From positions 1 through 7,171 of the forward strand of contig LCBW01000027.1 in assembly GCA_000997465.1 (NCBI GenBank): 7,171 bases of DNA, written 5' to 3'. Below the pieces are notes generated by a model. It searched no databases. It was not told the DNA's origin and saw only the letters and a list, made by a program, of their open reading frames with translations. The stretch comes from Parcubacteria group bacterium GW2011_GWC1_41_7 (GTDB lineage Bacteria > Patescibacteriota > Minisyncoccia > UBA6257 > HR35). This document shows, in pieces, positions 1 through 4,765 of the stretch. Within the stretch, counting starts at the first letter, position 1; every line of letters starts with the position of its first letter. A program made the position numbers and the translations under genes.

Positions 1-605
1 GCCTGCAACCGAAGCGGCGCGTCAATGTCAGATGGCGCAGCAGGAACCTGCCGTACAATAACATCCAATAGTGGAGTAAGATCATTTGATTCATCAGTCA
101 ACTTTTCCTTTGCAATACCTTCTCTGCCTATTGCATACACAGTTGTAAAATCAAGTTGTTCATCATTTGCATTCAGTTCCATAAAAAGCTCAAATACAAG
201 TTCATGAACGATATCAGGTCGCGCAGCGGGCTTATCGATTTTATTGATAATGACAATCGGTCGCAATCCAAGCTCTAATGATTTCTTAAGAACAAATCGA
301 GTTTGTGGCATCGGACCCTCTTGCGCATCAACAACTAACAAAACACAATCAATTGAGCGAAGCACTCGCTCAACTTCAGATCCAAAATCTGCGTGTCCCG
401 GAGTATCTACAATATTAATTTTTGTATCTTTATAAAAAACCGAGGTGTTTTTTGAATAAATAGTAATACCGCGCTCTTTCTCAAGCGCATTGCTGTCCAT
501 GCTCACTCCTTCTCCTGCAACGCCTGTTTGGCGCATCAGCGCATCGGTCAGAGTAGTTTTCCCATGATCCACATGGGCGATAATCGCAATGTTTCGAATT
601 TCCAT
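1..605 (-). CDS. typA: Translational GTPase TypA/BipA, N-terminal part (runs off the left edge)
   Basis: Ribosome-associated GTPase of the EF-G/LepA class, involved in ribosome assembly and growth under stress such as cold. The reading frame starts at ATG 605-603 and is open to the window edge, giving about 201 residues of a protein usually near 600. The G domain is clear: G1 AHVDHGKT (residues 10-17), G2 RGITI (45-49), G3 DTPGH (67-71) and G4 NKID (121-124). The stretch after G4, ending in PLRLQ, matches the TypA entry into domain II rather than LepA or EF-G. At the G5 position the sequence reads VYAIGREG (156-163), where TypA proteins normally have a YAS-type motif, so the usual serine is isoleucine. 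There is no Shine-Dalgarno sequence before the ATG. A consensus-like promoter and two hairpins lie in the 130 nt upstream. The family call is very secure. Confidence 0.97.
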   Translation of the reverse strand, partial: MEIRNIAIIAHVDHGKTTLTDALMRQTGVAGEGVSMDSNALEKERGITIYSKNTSVFYKDTKINIVDTPGHADFGSEVERVLRSIDCVLLVVDAQEGPMPQTRFVLKKSLELGLRPIVIINKIDKPAARPDIVHELVFELFMELNANDEQLDFTTVYAIGREGIAKEKLTDESNDLTPLLDVIVRQVPAAPSDIDAPLRLQ

Positions 606-628
606 TGAATGTGTGATACTTATGTTTT

Positions 629-653
629 AAAAATAGAAATGTTCTCTATTTTT
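629..653 (-). other. AU-rich stem-loop in the typA leader
   Basis: Inverted repeat: AAAAATAGA (629-637) pairs with TCTATTTTT (645-653) around a 7-nt loop. It sits 24 nt before the typA start codon. It is weak because it is almost all A-U pairs, so it could melt with temperature or unfold during translation. Function is not known. Confidence 0.35.
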
Positions 654-657
654 TCTG

Positions 658-684
658 AAAAATAAGACGCGCAACGACTGCGCG
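658..684 (-). terminator. Hairpin with U-tract: terminator of the kinase operon or 5' leader hairpin of typA
   Basis: CGCGCA (668-673) and TGCGCG (679-684) form a 6-bp GC stem with a 5-nt loop. On the minus strand it is followed by TCTTATTTTT, the form of an intrinsic terminator. It lies 51 nt after the stop of the nucleotide kinase gene and could end that transcript. It also lies directly downstream of the best typA promoter (694-721), so transcripts from that promoter would begin with this hairpin. Confidence 0.55.
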
Positions 685-693
685 CTAATTAAG

Positions 694-721
694 ATTATAT
701 CATAAATTACACCTAAGTCAA
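694..721 (-). promoter_or_regulatory. Sigma70-like promoter for typA
   Basis: On the minus strand TTGACT (721-716) is followed after 16 nt by TATAAT (699-694). The TATAAT is preceded by TGA, making an extended -10. The predicted start is near 687, about 80 nt before the typA ATG. The promoter begins 13 nt beyond the kinase stop codon, so typA has its own start signal rather than relying on read-through. Confidence 0.65.
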
Positions 722-734
722 AGATATTTTTCTC

Positions 735-1295
735 TTACGCGGTATATTTCTTCACCAAAGCATCAAGTTGGGCGTGTAATTGCTCCAAAGTTCCGTTATT
801 ATCAATGTGCTCTATTGCAAGCGGCAATACATCTAAAATAGACATTTCAGTCGATCGCGTATGATCCGCCTTGAATTGTTCAAAAGTTTTTGTCGCATCA
901 TCGGTGTTTTGTCCGCGCTTGACTAATCGCTCATACCGCACCTGCTCGCTGGCCTCAATGGCAACAAGTACAAATCCCGGCAATTGTGACAGATGAATAA
1001 GATCGCTTTCTCTTCTGATGCCATCAACAACAATGTATTGTGTTTCTGCTTCTGAAACATCTTGTGCGATATTTTTTGAAAGAAGATCTTCTCCAAATGC
1101 CTCTCGCATAATTTCAGAAAGCTTTATCATATAATCGCGCGAGATTTCCAGATGAAATCTTTTTAATACATCGCGCAGTACTTGAGAAAACGTAAAAAAT
1201 GAAGCTTTATATTTTTTTTGCAAGTATTGCCCTGCGGTCCCTTTGCCCGATGAGAGCAACCCGACAAAACCAAAAATAAATTTTTTATTTTCCAT
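735..1295 (-). CDS. P-loop nucleotide kinase (dNMP-kinase or dephospho-CoA-kinase-like)
   Basis: Predicted 186-aa cytosolic kinase. The Walker A loop is GLLSSGKGT (residues 12-20), directly after a hydrophobic beta strand. A second conserved block, VVDGIRRESD (89-98), resembles the DGIR/DDVR motif of phage-type deoxynucleoside monophosphate kinases and of UPF0200-type adenylate-kinase-like proteins. The Arg-rich lid region (YERLVKRG, about 120-127) fits an NMP-kinase fold. The gene overlaps the end of the dCMP deaminase gene by 11 nt, in the context GAGCATGGAAAATAA, which implies translational coupling. Because the partner makes dUMP from dCMP, a role in phosphorylating (deoxy)nucleotides is the most natural inference. 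Substrate cannot be fixed from sequence, and dephospho-CoA kinase-like activity remains possible. There is no own Shine-Dalgarno site. Confidence 0.8.
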   Translation of the reverse strand: MENKKFIFGFVGLLSSGKGTAGQYLQKKYKASFFTFSQVLRDVLKRFHLEISRDYMIKLSEIMREAFGEDLLSKNIAQDVSEAETQYIVVDGIRRESDLIHLSQLPGFVLVAIEASEQVRYERLVKRGQNTDDATKTFEQFKADHTRSTEMSILDVLPLAIEHIDNNGTLEQLHAQLDALVKKYTA

Positions 1296-1755
1296 GCTCA
1301 GCGCAGATATATTGTCGGTATTTTACCCCCGAAAGATCAAATAATTTTTTCCCCACGATAAAAATATCAACGTCCTTGTATTTATCGCTTTCATAAATGA
1401 CCTCTTGGATACCATTTTGAATAATGGTTTTTGCACATTCATTACAAGGAAAAAGCGTGCAATACACTTTTGCGCTAATCGGCTTACTGTGTGTATTGTA
1501 TACCGCATTTTCCTCTGCATGACAGACATACGCATATTTTGTCTCCAAAACAGAACCCTCTCGATTCCAAGGAAGTGCGTCTGCCTCAATACCTCGCGGC
1601 CATCCGTTATACCCTAATCCTAAAACCACATTATTTTGATCAACAACGACTGCTCCAGCTTGAGTTGAGGGGTCTTTTGAGCGCTCTGCAATAACATGCG
1701 CCATGCGCATGAAGCATTCGTCCCAAGATATCGCGTTGCTACGAGGTTGTTCCAT
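1285..1755 (-). CDS. Deoxycytidylate (dCMP) deaminase
   Basis: Zinc-dependent hydrolysis of dCMP to dUMP, feeding thymidylate synthesis in the cytosol. At 156 aa it has a typical length. The catalytic core is complete: CHAEENA (residues 78-84) supplies zinc ligand H79 and proton-shuttle E81, and PCNEC (103-107) supplies zinc ligands C104 and C107. The N-terminal DPSTQAGAVVVD (28-39) and GYNGWPRG (48-55) blocks and the C-terminal DKYKDVD plus SGVKYRQY blocks are characteristic of dCMP deaminases rather than cytidine or tRNA adenosine deaminases. The start at 1755 is supported by a second copy of the same 5' end upstream (1896-1972), where homology continues through the same ATG and its leader. 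The gene is the first of a two-gene unit with the downstream kinase. No Shine-Dalgarno site is seen. Confidence 0.93.
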   Translation of the reverse strand: MEQPRSNAISWDECFMRMAHVIAERSKDPSTQAGAVVVDQNNVVLGLGYNGWPRGIEADALPWNREGSVLETKYAYVCHAEENAVYNTHSKPISAKVYCTLFPCNECAKTIIQNGIQEVIYESDKYKDVDIFIVGKKLFDLSGVKYRQYICAEHGK

Positions 1756-1783
1756 GGTGGTATTGATTAGGTGTTTATTTTAA
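1706..1783 (-). repeat. Direct repeat copy A: 5' end of the dCMP deaminase gene plus its leader
   Basis: These 78 bp cover the first 16-17 codons of the deaminase and about 28 nt upstream. They match 1896-1972 at an offset of 190 bp with a few substitutions and a small indel just before the ATG. The leader stretch TATTGATTAGGTGTTTATTT and the coding block CGCATGAAGCATTCGTCCCA are identical in both. The shared leader includes TAAAAT (1782-1777, minus strand), a possible -10 element about 21 nt before the start codon. Confidence 0.9.
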
Positions 1784-1861
1784 GGCTGTTTTAAATGTTT
1801 TTATTTTTCTCTTGTTGTGACTCAAAAAGTAAAATTTACTACTTAAAGATAAAAAATCAAT

Positions 1862-1945
1862 TTATGCTCTTAAAATAAGAGTTTTTGACATTGTTCGCAT
1901 GAAGCATTCGTCCCAAGATATAGCATTTTTTCGAGGTTGTTCCAT
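1862..1945 (-). pseudogene. Duplicated 5' fragment of dCMP deaminase (27-codon remnant ORF)
   Basis: ATG at 1945-1943 opens a 27-codon frame ending TAA at 1864-1862. The first 17 residues match the intact deaminase at 16 positions (MEQPRKNAISWDECFMR against MEQPRSNAISWDECFMR). The frame then diverges completely (TMSKTLILRA) and stops before any catalytic residue. Most differences in the shared codons are silent third-position changes (CGT/CGA, AAC/AAT, GCG/GCT, CGC/CGA), with one replacement (Ser to Lys). This suggests the copy diverged while still coding. The simplest reading is a remnant of a second deaminase gene or a partial duplication. A translated leader peptide for the downstream operon is an alternative that cannot be excluded. 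Confidence 0.7.
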
Positions 1946-1972
1946 GAAGTATTGATTAGGTGTTTATTTTAA
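1896..1972 (-). repeat. Direct repeat copy B: upstream partner of the deaminase 5' end
   Basis: Second copy of the 78-bp unit at 1706-1783. It contains the start of the 27-codon remnant and the same leader sequence, including TAAAAT at 1971-1966. Homology ends sharply at codon 17 on one side and at the TTAAAATAAAC leader block on the other. No terminal inverted repeats or transposase remnants are seen at the boundaries. Confidence 0.9.
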
Positions 1973-1993
1973 TAGATTTTTTGCACTTTTGAT

Positions 1994-2022
1994 ATTATCT
2001 AAATATTAAAATAGTTACTCAA
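1994..2022 (-). promoter_or_regulatory. Possible promoter upstream of the deaminase remnant and operon
   Basis: Minus-strand TTGAGT (2022-2017), a 17-nt spacer, then GATAAT (1999-1994), giving a start about 40 nt before the remnant ATG. Matches are partial in an AT-rich region. A competing TATAAT at 2027-2022 lacks a -35, and a TAAAAT lies closer to the gene inside each repeat copy. Confidence 0.35.
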
Positions 2023-2040
2023 TTATACAACCACAAATCA

Positions 2041-2072
2041 AACGGGGTATGCCCGAAAGGGCATACCCCGTT
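2041..2072 (-). terminator. Perfect 14-bp stem with GAAA tetraloop (as read on the plus strand)
   Basis: AACGGGGTATGCCC (2041-2054) and GGGCATACCCCGTT (2059-2072) are exact reverse complements around GAAA; the minus-strand loop reads TTTC. It starts 20 nt after the stop of the 58-aa gene. The following minus-strand sequence (TGATTTGTGG after the stem) is only moderately U-rich. It may therefore be a terminator with a weak U-tract or a 3'-end-stabilising structure. Confidence 0.7.
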
Positions 2073-2092
2073 GATAATAAACACCGTTAAAA

Positions 2093-2269
2093 CTAGTTAG
2101 CAGGTGCTGGCTCTGCTGGTGCCAATGCATCAGGTGCCGGAACAACTCCTGTGTCTGTGCCGTCTGCGGGTGCTGGTACCATCACGCCTGAGTCGGCTGG
2201 AATGGTAGTGTCAACTGTTGCGCTTTTGTTCACGATAATAACAATCACCCATAATACTTTCTTACTCAT
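2093..2269 (-). CDS. 58-aa Pro/Ala-rich small protein with N-terminal hydrophobic segment
   Basis: This short frame starts at ATG 2269-2267 and ends TAG 2095-2093. The N terminus MSKKVLWVIVIIV has positive charges followed by a short hydrophobic run, like a weak signal or membrane anchor. From about residue 19 the rest is low-complexity and rich in Pro, Ala, Asp and Thr, with repeated VPAPAD, VPAPDA and PAEPAPA units, as in cell-surface linkers or tails. There is no lipobox cysteine. It lies 65 nt after the Gmad2 protein gene on the same strand and just before a strong stem-loop. A TTGTAT-18-TAATAT promoter ends about 13 nt before the start. The repeated coding motifs and the gene-end hairpin support a real gene. 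The function is not recognised. Confidence 0.65.
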   Translation of the reverse strand: MSKKVLWVIVIIVNKSATVDTTIPADSGVMVPAPADGTDTGVVPAPDALAPAEPAPAN

Positions 2270-2282
2270 AGGGTTAGCGAAA

Positions 2283-2312
2283 ATATTAAATCGACCGATA
2301 TCCTATATACAA
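2283..2312 (-). promoter_or_regulatory. Possible promoter for the 58-aa gene
   Basis: TTGTAT (2312-2307), 18-nt spacer, TAATAT (2288-2283) on the minus strand. A transcript from it would start around 2276, leaving a leader of only about 7 nt before ATG 2269. There is no Shine-Dalgarno sequence. Confidence 0.45.
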
Positions 2313-2334
2313 TTGTACACTAAAAACAGAGAAA

Positions 2335-2811
2335 TTAAAACAAAACGGGTATATCTAATTTCGCGTCATTTTCGGGCATTCCCGAAGGATTATCTTTCAT
2401 CAATAAAAGTGTCCCAGTTGCGGTTTTTGGATTTGTAAAATTTAACAGCGCCTCAAAATCAACCCAATCTTCAGTCATCCAATCCCCCTTTGCTTGAGCA
2501 ATTCCCACTGCAATTTCAGTTCCCGAAGCATCAATCAGTTTTATAGGAAAGCTTGCTTCAAAATACCAATTTCCTCGCGCCCGCCCAGAAACTACAAGGG
2601 GGCTTAAAACTGTACTACCACCCAAAGGAGATACAACTTCAATCATATCGGTAATCGATGAGGCCAAGGAAGTGGATGTTGCTACTTGCACGGTTATCGG
2701 AGAAACTTGCTTTAGAGAAGCTTGCATCCCTAATTTTTGCACAAAAAATGCCGCGACAAGAAGCAACACAATAACAGCAGTAACGGTAAAAAGTGAATTT
2801 TTCTGTTCCAT
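2335..2811 (-). CDS. Membrane-anchored Gmad2 immunoglobulin-like domain protein
   Basis: 158-aa predicted exported protein. Residues 8-25 form one hydrophobic segment after a short charged N terminus (MEQKN), giving an uncleaved anchor or signal peptide. A Thr/Ser-rich linker follows (about 30-55). Residues 57-158 look like a Gmad2 Ig-like domain: it begins IEVVSPLGGSTVLSPLVVSG, has a central GNWYFEASFPIKLID strand pair, a GDWM turn, and a terminal strand after MKDNPSGMPENDAK. Gmad2 was described in Gram-positive spore germination proteins (GerM-associated) and is common as an envelope module elsewhere. A structural or binding role at the cell surface is inferred; no catalytic residues are expected. 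It follows the 31-aa peptide gene by 34 nt. No Shine-Dalgarno site is seen, and a TATAGA about 7 nt before the ATG would allow leaderless transcription. Confidence 0.85.
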   Translation of the reverse strand: MEQKNSLFTVTAVIVLLLVAAFFVQKLGMQASLKQVSPITVQVATSTSLASSITDMIEVVSPLGGSTVLSPLVVSGRARGNWYFEASFPIKLIDASGTEIAVGIAQAKGDWMTEDWVDFEALLNFTNPKTATGTLLLMKDNPSGMPENDAKLDIPVLF

Positions 2812-2845
2812 TATAATATCTATAGTAACACAATATTTTTATGTT

Positions 2846-2941
2846 TTAAACACTGCTTATTCCCCCTGTCATCATTTTCCAGGTAATAAAAAGCAACATC
2901 CCAAAGGCAACAAAAAATAAAAGGATGAAAATGTTTTTCAT
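2846..2941 (-). CDS. 31-aa single-span membrane peptide
   Basis: Short frame from ATG 2941-2939 to TAA 2848-2846. The product begins MKNIFILLFFVAFGMLLFIT, a Lys-Asn start followed by an unbroken hydrophobic helix of about 18 residues, and ends in a short polar tail (TGGISSV). This is the composition of a real small membrane protein rather than chance. It sits 34 nt before the Gmad2 gene on the same strand, so co-expression is likely. TACAAT (2956-2951) lies 9 nt before the start codon, implying an almost leaderless mRNA. Its start overlaps the promoter region of the divergent SET gene. Function is unknown. Confidence 0.6.
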   Translation of the reverse strand: MKNIFILLFFVAFGMLLFITWKMMTGGISSV

Positions 2942-2965
2942 ATGCACTCTATTGTATGCTATACT
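2937..2965 (+). promoter_or_regulatory. Promoter for the SET-domain gene
   Basis: TTCATA (2937-2942), 17-nt spacer, then TATACT (2960-2965) with an extended TGC just before it. The predicted start is near 2972, 25 nt upstream of ATG 2997. On the other strand the same interval contains the start of the 31-aa peptide gene, so the two divergent transcription units share this stretch. Confidence 0.55.
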
Positions 2966-2996
2966 AATTTCTGTTATAAAATAAGCATTATTTTTT

Positions 2997-3401
2997 ATGG
3001 ATTATCCCTACCCTAGACCATCAAAAGTCAAAACAAAAGTAAAAAAAGGAATTTCTGGACTTGGACTTTTTGCCGAAGAGCCTATAAAAAAGGGGATATT
3101 TGTAATTGAATATTTTGGCCCAATCATTTCCGAAGAAGCGGCAAACCAAAAAGGCGGAAAATATCTATTTGAATTAGATGCGCATAAAACAATATTTGGC
3201 GCTTCCCGAAAAAATATTGCCCGCTATGTCAATCATTCCTGCAAACCAAACTGTGAGGCCATTCAAGAAGGTGATCGCATATTTATCTACACAAAACGAG
3301 CTATCAAAACAAGTGAAGAGCTTACCTATAACTACGGAAAAGAATATTTTGACGATCACATAAAGCCAGTTGGCTGTTGCTGCGACGCATGCAGTACATA
3401 A
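2997..3401 (+). CDS. SET-domain protein-lysine N-methyltransferase
   Basis: 134-aa stand-alone SET enzyme that transfers methyl groups from S-adenosylmethionine to lysines. All core motifs are present: GLGLFA (21-26) for SAM binding, an EYFG strand (38-41), RYVNHSCKPNC (76-86) as the RFxNHSCxPN motif of the pseudoknot, and ELTYNYG (108-114), where eukaryotic enzymes usually have ELTYDYG. A mini post-SET zinc motif, CxCxxC (C127, C129, C132), lies at the very C terminus and would bind zinc together with C82. There are no pre-SET or other domains, so this is the minimal form found in some bacteria, archaea and giant viruses. The target is unknown; chromatin-like or ribosomal proteins are the precedents. 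It is the only confident plus-strand gene here. There is no Shine-Dalgarno site in the T-rich leader. Confidence 0.92.
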   Translation: MDYPYPRPSKVKTKVKKGISGLGLFAEEPIKKGIFVIEYFGPIISEEAANQKGGKYLFELDAHKTIFGASRKNIARYVNHSCKPNCEAIQEGDRIFIYTKRAIKTSEELTYNYGKEYFDDHIKPVGCCCDACST

Positions 3402-3462
3402 TTACGGCAACGTCTCAAATCCACCCCTTAGATCTTTCTTTTAAATACTTAAAATAATAAAC

Positions 3463-3858
3463 TTACTCAGTTGTAGTGCCGTCAAAATGTTCATCCGCCG
3501 CCAATGCGTCGAGTTTTGTCTTATGCACTGTCCCGTCTTGATGATGAGAGGGCGAATAAATAGTATAGAGCTTCATTGGAATACTTCCGGTATTGATAAC
3601 ATTATGCTCTGCGCCCGCAGGAACAACCATCGCAGATCCATCTTCTACCGCATACTCAACTCCATCAATCACGAATGTTCCAGTTCCCTCCTCAATGCGA
3701 AAAAACTGATCTGTATCGTGAATTTCAACGCCAATATCCTCTCCCGCAACAAGCGACATCGCAACGAGCTGGCTATGCATTGCGGTATACAGCACTCGAC
3801 GAAAGTCCGTATTTTCTCGCGTTAGTTTTTCGATATTCTCACAGTATCCTTTTTTCAT
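3463..3858 (-). CDS. Small single-domain cupin protein
   Basis: 131-aa cytosolic beta-barrel protein. Cupin motif 1 is GVEIHDTDQFFRIEEGTG (43-60), with H47, a DQ pair (50-51) and a Glu pair (56-57) as likely metal ligands or nearby residues. Motif 2 is VVPAGAEHNVINTG (78-91), with H85. The tail YSPSHHQDGTVHKT (101-114) is His-rich and probably closes the barrel. The close spacing of both motifs is typical of small stand-alone cupins. No substrate can be assigned, because members include isomerases, dioxygenases and sensor domains. It is the last gene of the minus-strand series, 51 nt after the ICMT-like gene. TATAAT at 3896-3891 may give it its own transcript. It converges with the SET gene across a 61-nt gap that shows no strong terminator. 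Confidence 0.88.
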   Translation of the reverse strand: MKKGYCENIEKLTRENTDFRRVLYTAMHSQLVAMSLVAGEDIGVEIHDTDQFFRIEEGTGTFVIDGVEYAVEDGSAMVVPAGAEHNVINTGSIPMKLYTIYSPSHHQDGTVHKTKLDALAADEHFDGTTTE

Positions 3859-3890
3859 AAATGGTGTAAAAATAAATTGCGACTGATTGA

Positions 3891-3896
3891 ATTATA
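3891..3896 (-). promoter_or_regulatory. -10 element upstream of the cupin gene
   Basis: Perfect TATAAT on the minus strand in the 51-nt gap between the ICMT-like gene and the cupin gene. The predicted start would leave a leader of about 26 nt. No good -35 hexamer is found at 16-18 nt, so the call rests on the -10 alone. Confidence 0.35.
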
Positions 3897-3909
3897 ACGC
3901 ATGAACAAT

Positions 3910-4485
3910 TTAGTACACTTTTGGAATAAGCCGTTTCGTATCTTCCATATAATCAATATATTCTTGATCAAAATAAGAAATAAGCACTTGCTCTTCAATA
4001 TTCATGCGATGATGATAGCCAATAAATACAATACTCGGCGCAAGAATAAGTCCGATCCAGCTTCCCGTTGCAATCGCTGCTCCCAAAAAAGCAAAAAGGG
4101 CTCCCGCATAGGATGGATGCCTGATATATTTATAAGGCCCCGTCATGATAATAGGTTGATCTTCTTGCACCGAAATGACTGTGCAAAAAAATTCACGCAA
4201 CGTACGAATGGACCACATGCGCATCAAAAGTCCCATCCACATAACGACAAAACTGATAACAAGTAGTGTATGCTTTGCAATAGGAAGCTGCCACCAGGTA
4301 AGATGCTCAGAAAAATAAGCAAAAAATACAGCGCTAAAAATACAAGGCATGAGCATCCGAGAGCTTTTTGCTTCCGCGCTCGTATCAATATTTTTTTTTC
4401 TACTGTCGCGTAAGACTAAATACAACTCAAATATCACCCATAAAAAAAGAGTTCCAAAATAAAGAATTAGGAAAGGGAAATCCAT
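3910..4485 (-). CDS. ICMT/PEMT-family integral membrane methyltransferase
   Basis: 191-aa polytopic membrane protein of the isoprenylcysteine carboxyl methyltransferase / phospholipid methyltransferase superfamily. Hydrophobic helices are visible at about 3-25, 45-58, 73-90 and 127-157. The SAM-binding signature GPYKYIRHPSYAG (116-128) is intact, and the paired E164-E165 of the family follows (RMNIEEQVL), then a C-terminal amphipathic segment (YIDYMEDTKRLIPKVY). Bacterial members act on small lipophilic or membrane acceptors, and the true acceptor here is unknown. The gene begins 6 nt after the stop of the 62-aa single-span protein gene with no Shine-Dalgarno site, so translational coupling is likely. 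The call at family level is firm; the substrate is not. Confidence 0.9.
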   Translation of the reverse strand: MDFPFLILYFGTLFLWVIFELYLVLRDSRKKNIDTSAEAKSSRMLMPCIFSAVFFAYFSEHLTWWQLPIAKHTLLVISFVVMWMGLLMRMWSIRTLREFFCTVISVQEDQPIIMTGPYKYIRHPSYAGALFAFLGAAIATGSWIGLILAPSIVFIGYHHRMNIEEQVLISYFDQEYIDYMEDTKRLIPKVY

Positions 4486-4491
4486 AAAGAT

Positions 4492-4680
4492 TTATGGCTG
4501 TACTTGAGGAGACGGGACAGGCGTAGGATATTGGTAGTTGTACCCTCCAGTGCGCTTTGCAAGTGCCACATAAACAAGATAATATGCAATGCCTCCAATA
4601 ACAAGATATATAACAATCCACTTCCAAAGCGACCTTTTTCCATATCCTCCGGATCCGCCCTCATAGGGTTGATTACTCAT
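4492..4680 (-). CDS. 62-aa single-span membrane protein with Gly-rich head and Pro-rich tail
   Basis: The frame can be read from an upstream ATG at 4788, but the start at 4680 (MSNQPYEGG) is preferred. The upstream part would overlap the end of the peptidase gene and reads as AT-rich spacer, and a TATACT at 4698-4693 sits between the two candidate starts. The product has a Gly/Ser-rich head (YEGGSGGYGKRS), a transmembrane helix at about 19-37 (WIVIYLVIGGIAYYLVYVAL) with flanking Lys/Arg, and a Tyr/Pro tail (YQYPTPVPSPQVQP). It looks like a small membrane protein with a flexible Pro-rich end that could dock partners. Its tight linkage to the ICMT-like methyltransferase suggests joint function, but nothing more can be inferred. 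Confidence 0.75.
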   Translation of the reverse strand: MSNQPYEGGSGGYGKRSLWKWIVIYLVIGGIAYYLVYVALAKRTGGYNYQYPTPVPSPQVQP

Positions 4681-4692
4681 GGCTATATACAC

Positions 4693-4698
4693 AGTATA
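4693..4698 (-). promoter_or_regulatory. -10 element for the 62-aa protein / methyltransferase unit
   Basis: TATACT on the minus strand, 12 nt before ATG 4680. The predicted transcript start would leave only about 5 nt of leader. A -35 match at the expected spacing (TTAAAA) is poor. A second TATATA lies between this element and the start codon. Confidence 0.4.
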
Positions 4699-4765
4699 CA
4701 ATTGATTTTTTGTTTTTTTAAAAATCATACATATCTTTGTAATAAAATTAAAAACAATAAAAAAA

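Larger units (their letters stand above)
1756..2092. other. 337-bp region without an intact gene
   Basis: AT-rich spacer between the deaminase start and the 58-aa gene. It holds the deaminase 5' remnant, a possible promoter (1994-2022) and the perfect stem-loop at 2041-2072. It also has a small AT hairpin, CTCTTA (1867-1872) with TAAGAG (1876-1881), followed on the plus strand by five T. A short palindrome, AGTAAA-A-TTTACT, lies at 1828-1840. No other coding frame could be supported. Confidence 0.7.

Noticed and set aside
1867..1886. Plus-strand terminator-like hairpin CTCTTA-AAA-TAAGAG-TTTTT
   Set aside because: No plus-strand gene lies upstream of it, the stem is weak and AT-rich, and it overlaps the end of the deaminase remnant. 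It is probably chance in AT-rich DNA.
1706..1972. The deaminase direct repeat as an insertion-sequence or CRISPR-like structure
   Set aside because: There are only two copies, no terminal inverted repeats or transposase, and the repeat maps exactly onto a gene start. Gene-fragment duplication explains it better.
2151..2438. 95-aa plus-strand ORF across the 58-aa gene and the end of the Gmad2 gene
   Set aside because: It is antisense to two supported genes, has no promoter or ribosome-binding site, and its composition changes abruptly where the underlying gene changes.
2672..2920. 82-aa plus-strand ORF opposite the Gmad2 and 31-aa genes
   Set aside because: It is antisense to recognised coding sequence, with no start signals and an incoherent composition.
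3402..3462. Possible bidirectional terminator between the SET and cupin genes
   Set aside because: Only a weak TTTTAA-ATAC-TTAAAA pairing is visible, with no GC stem and no clear U-tract after it.
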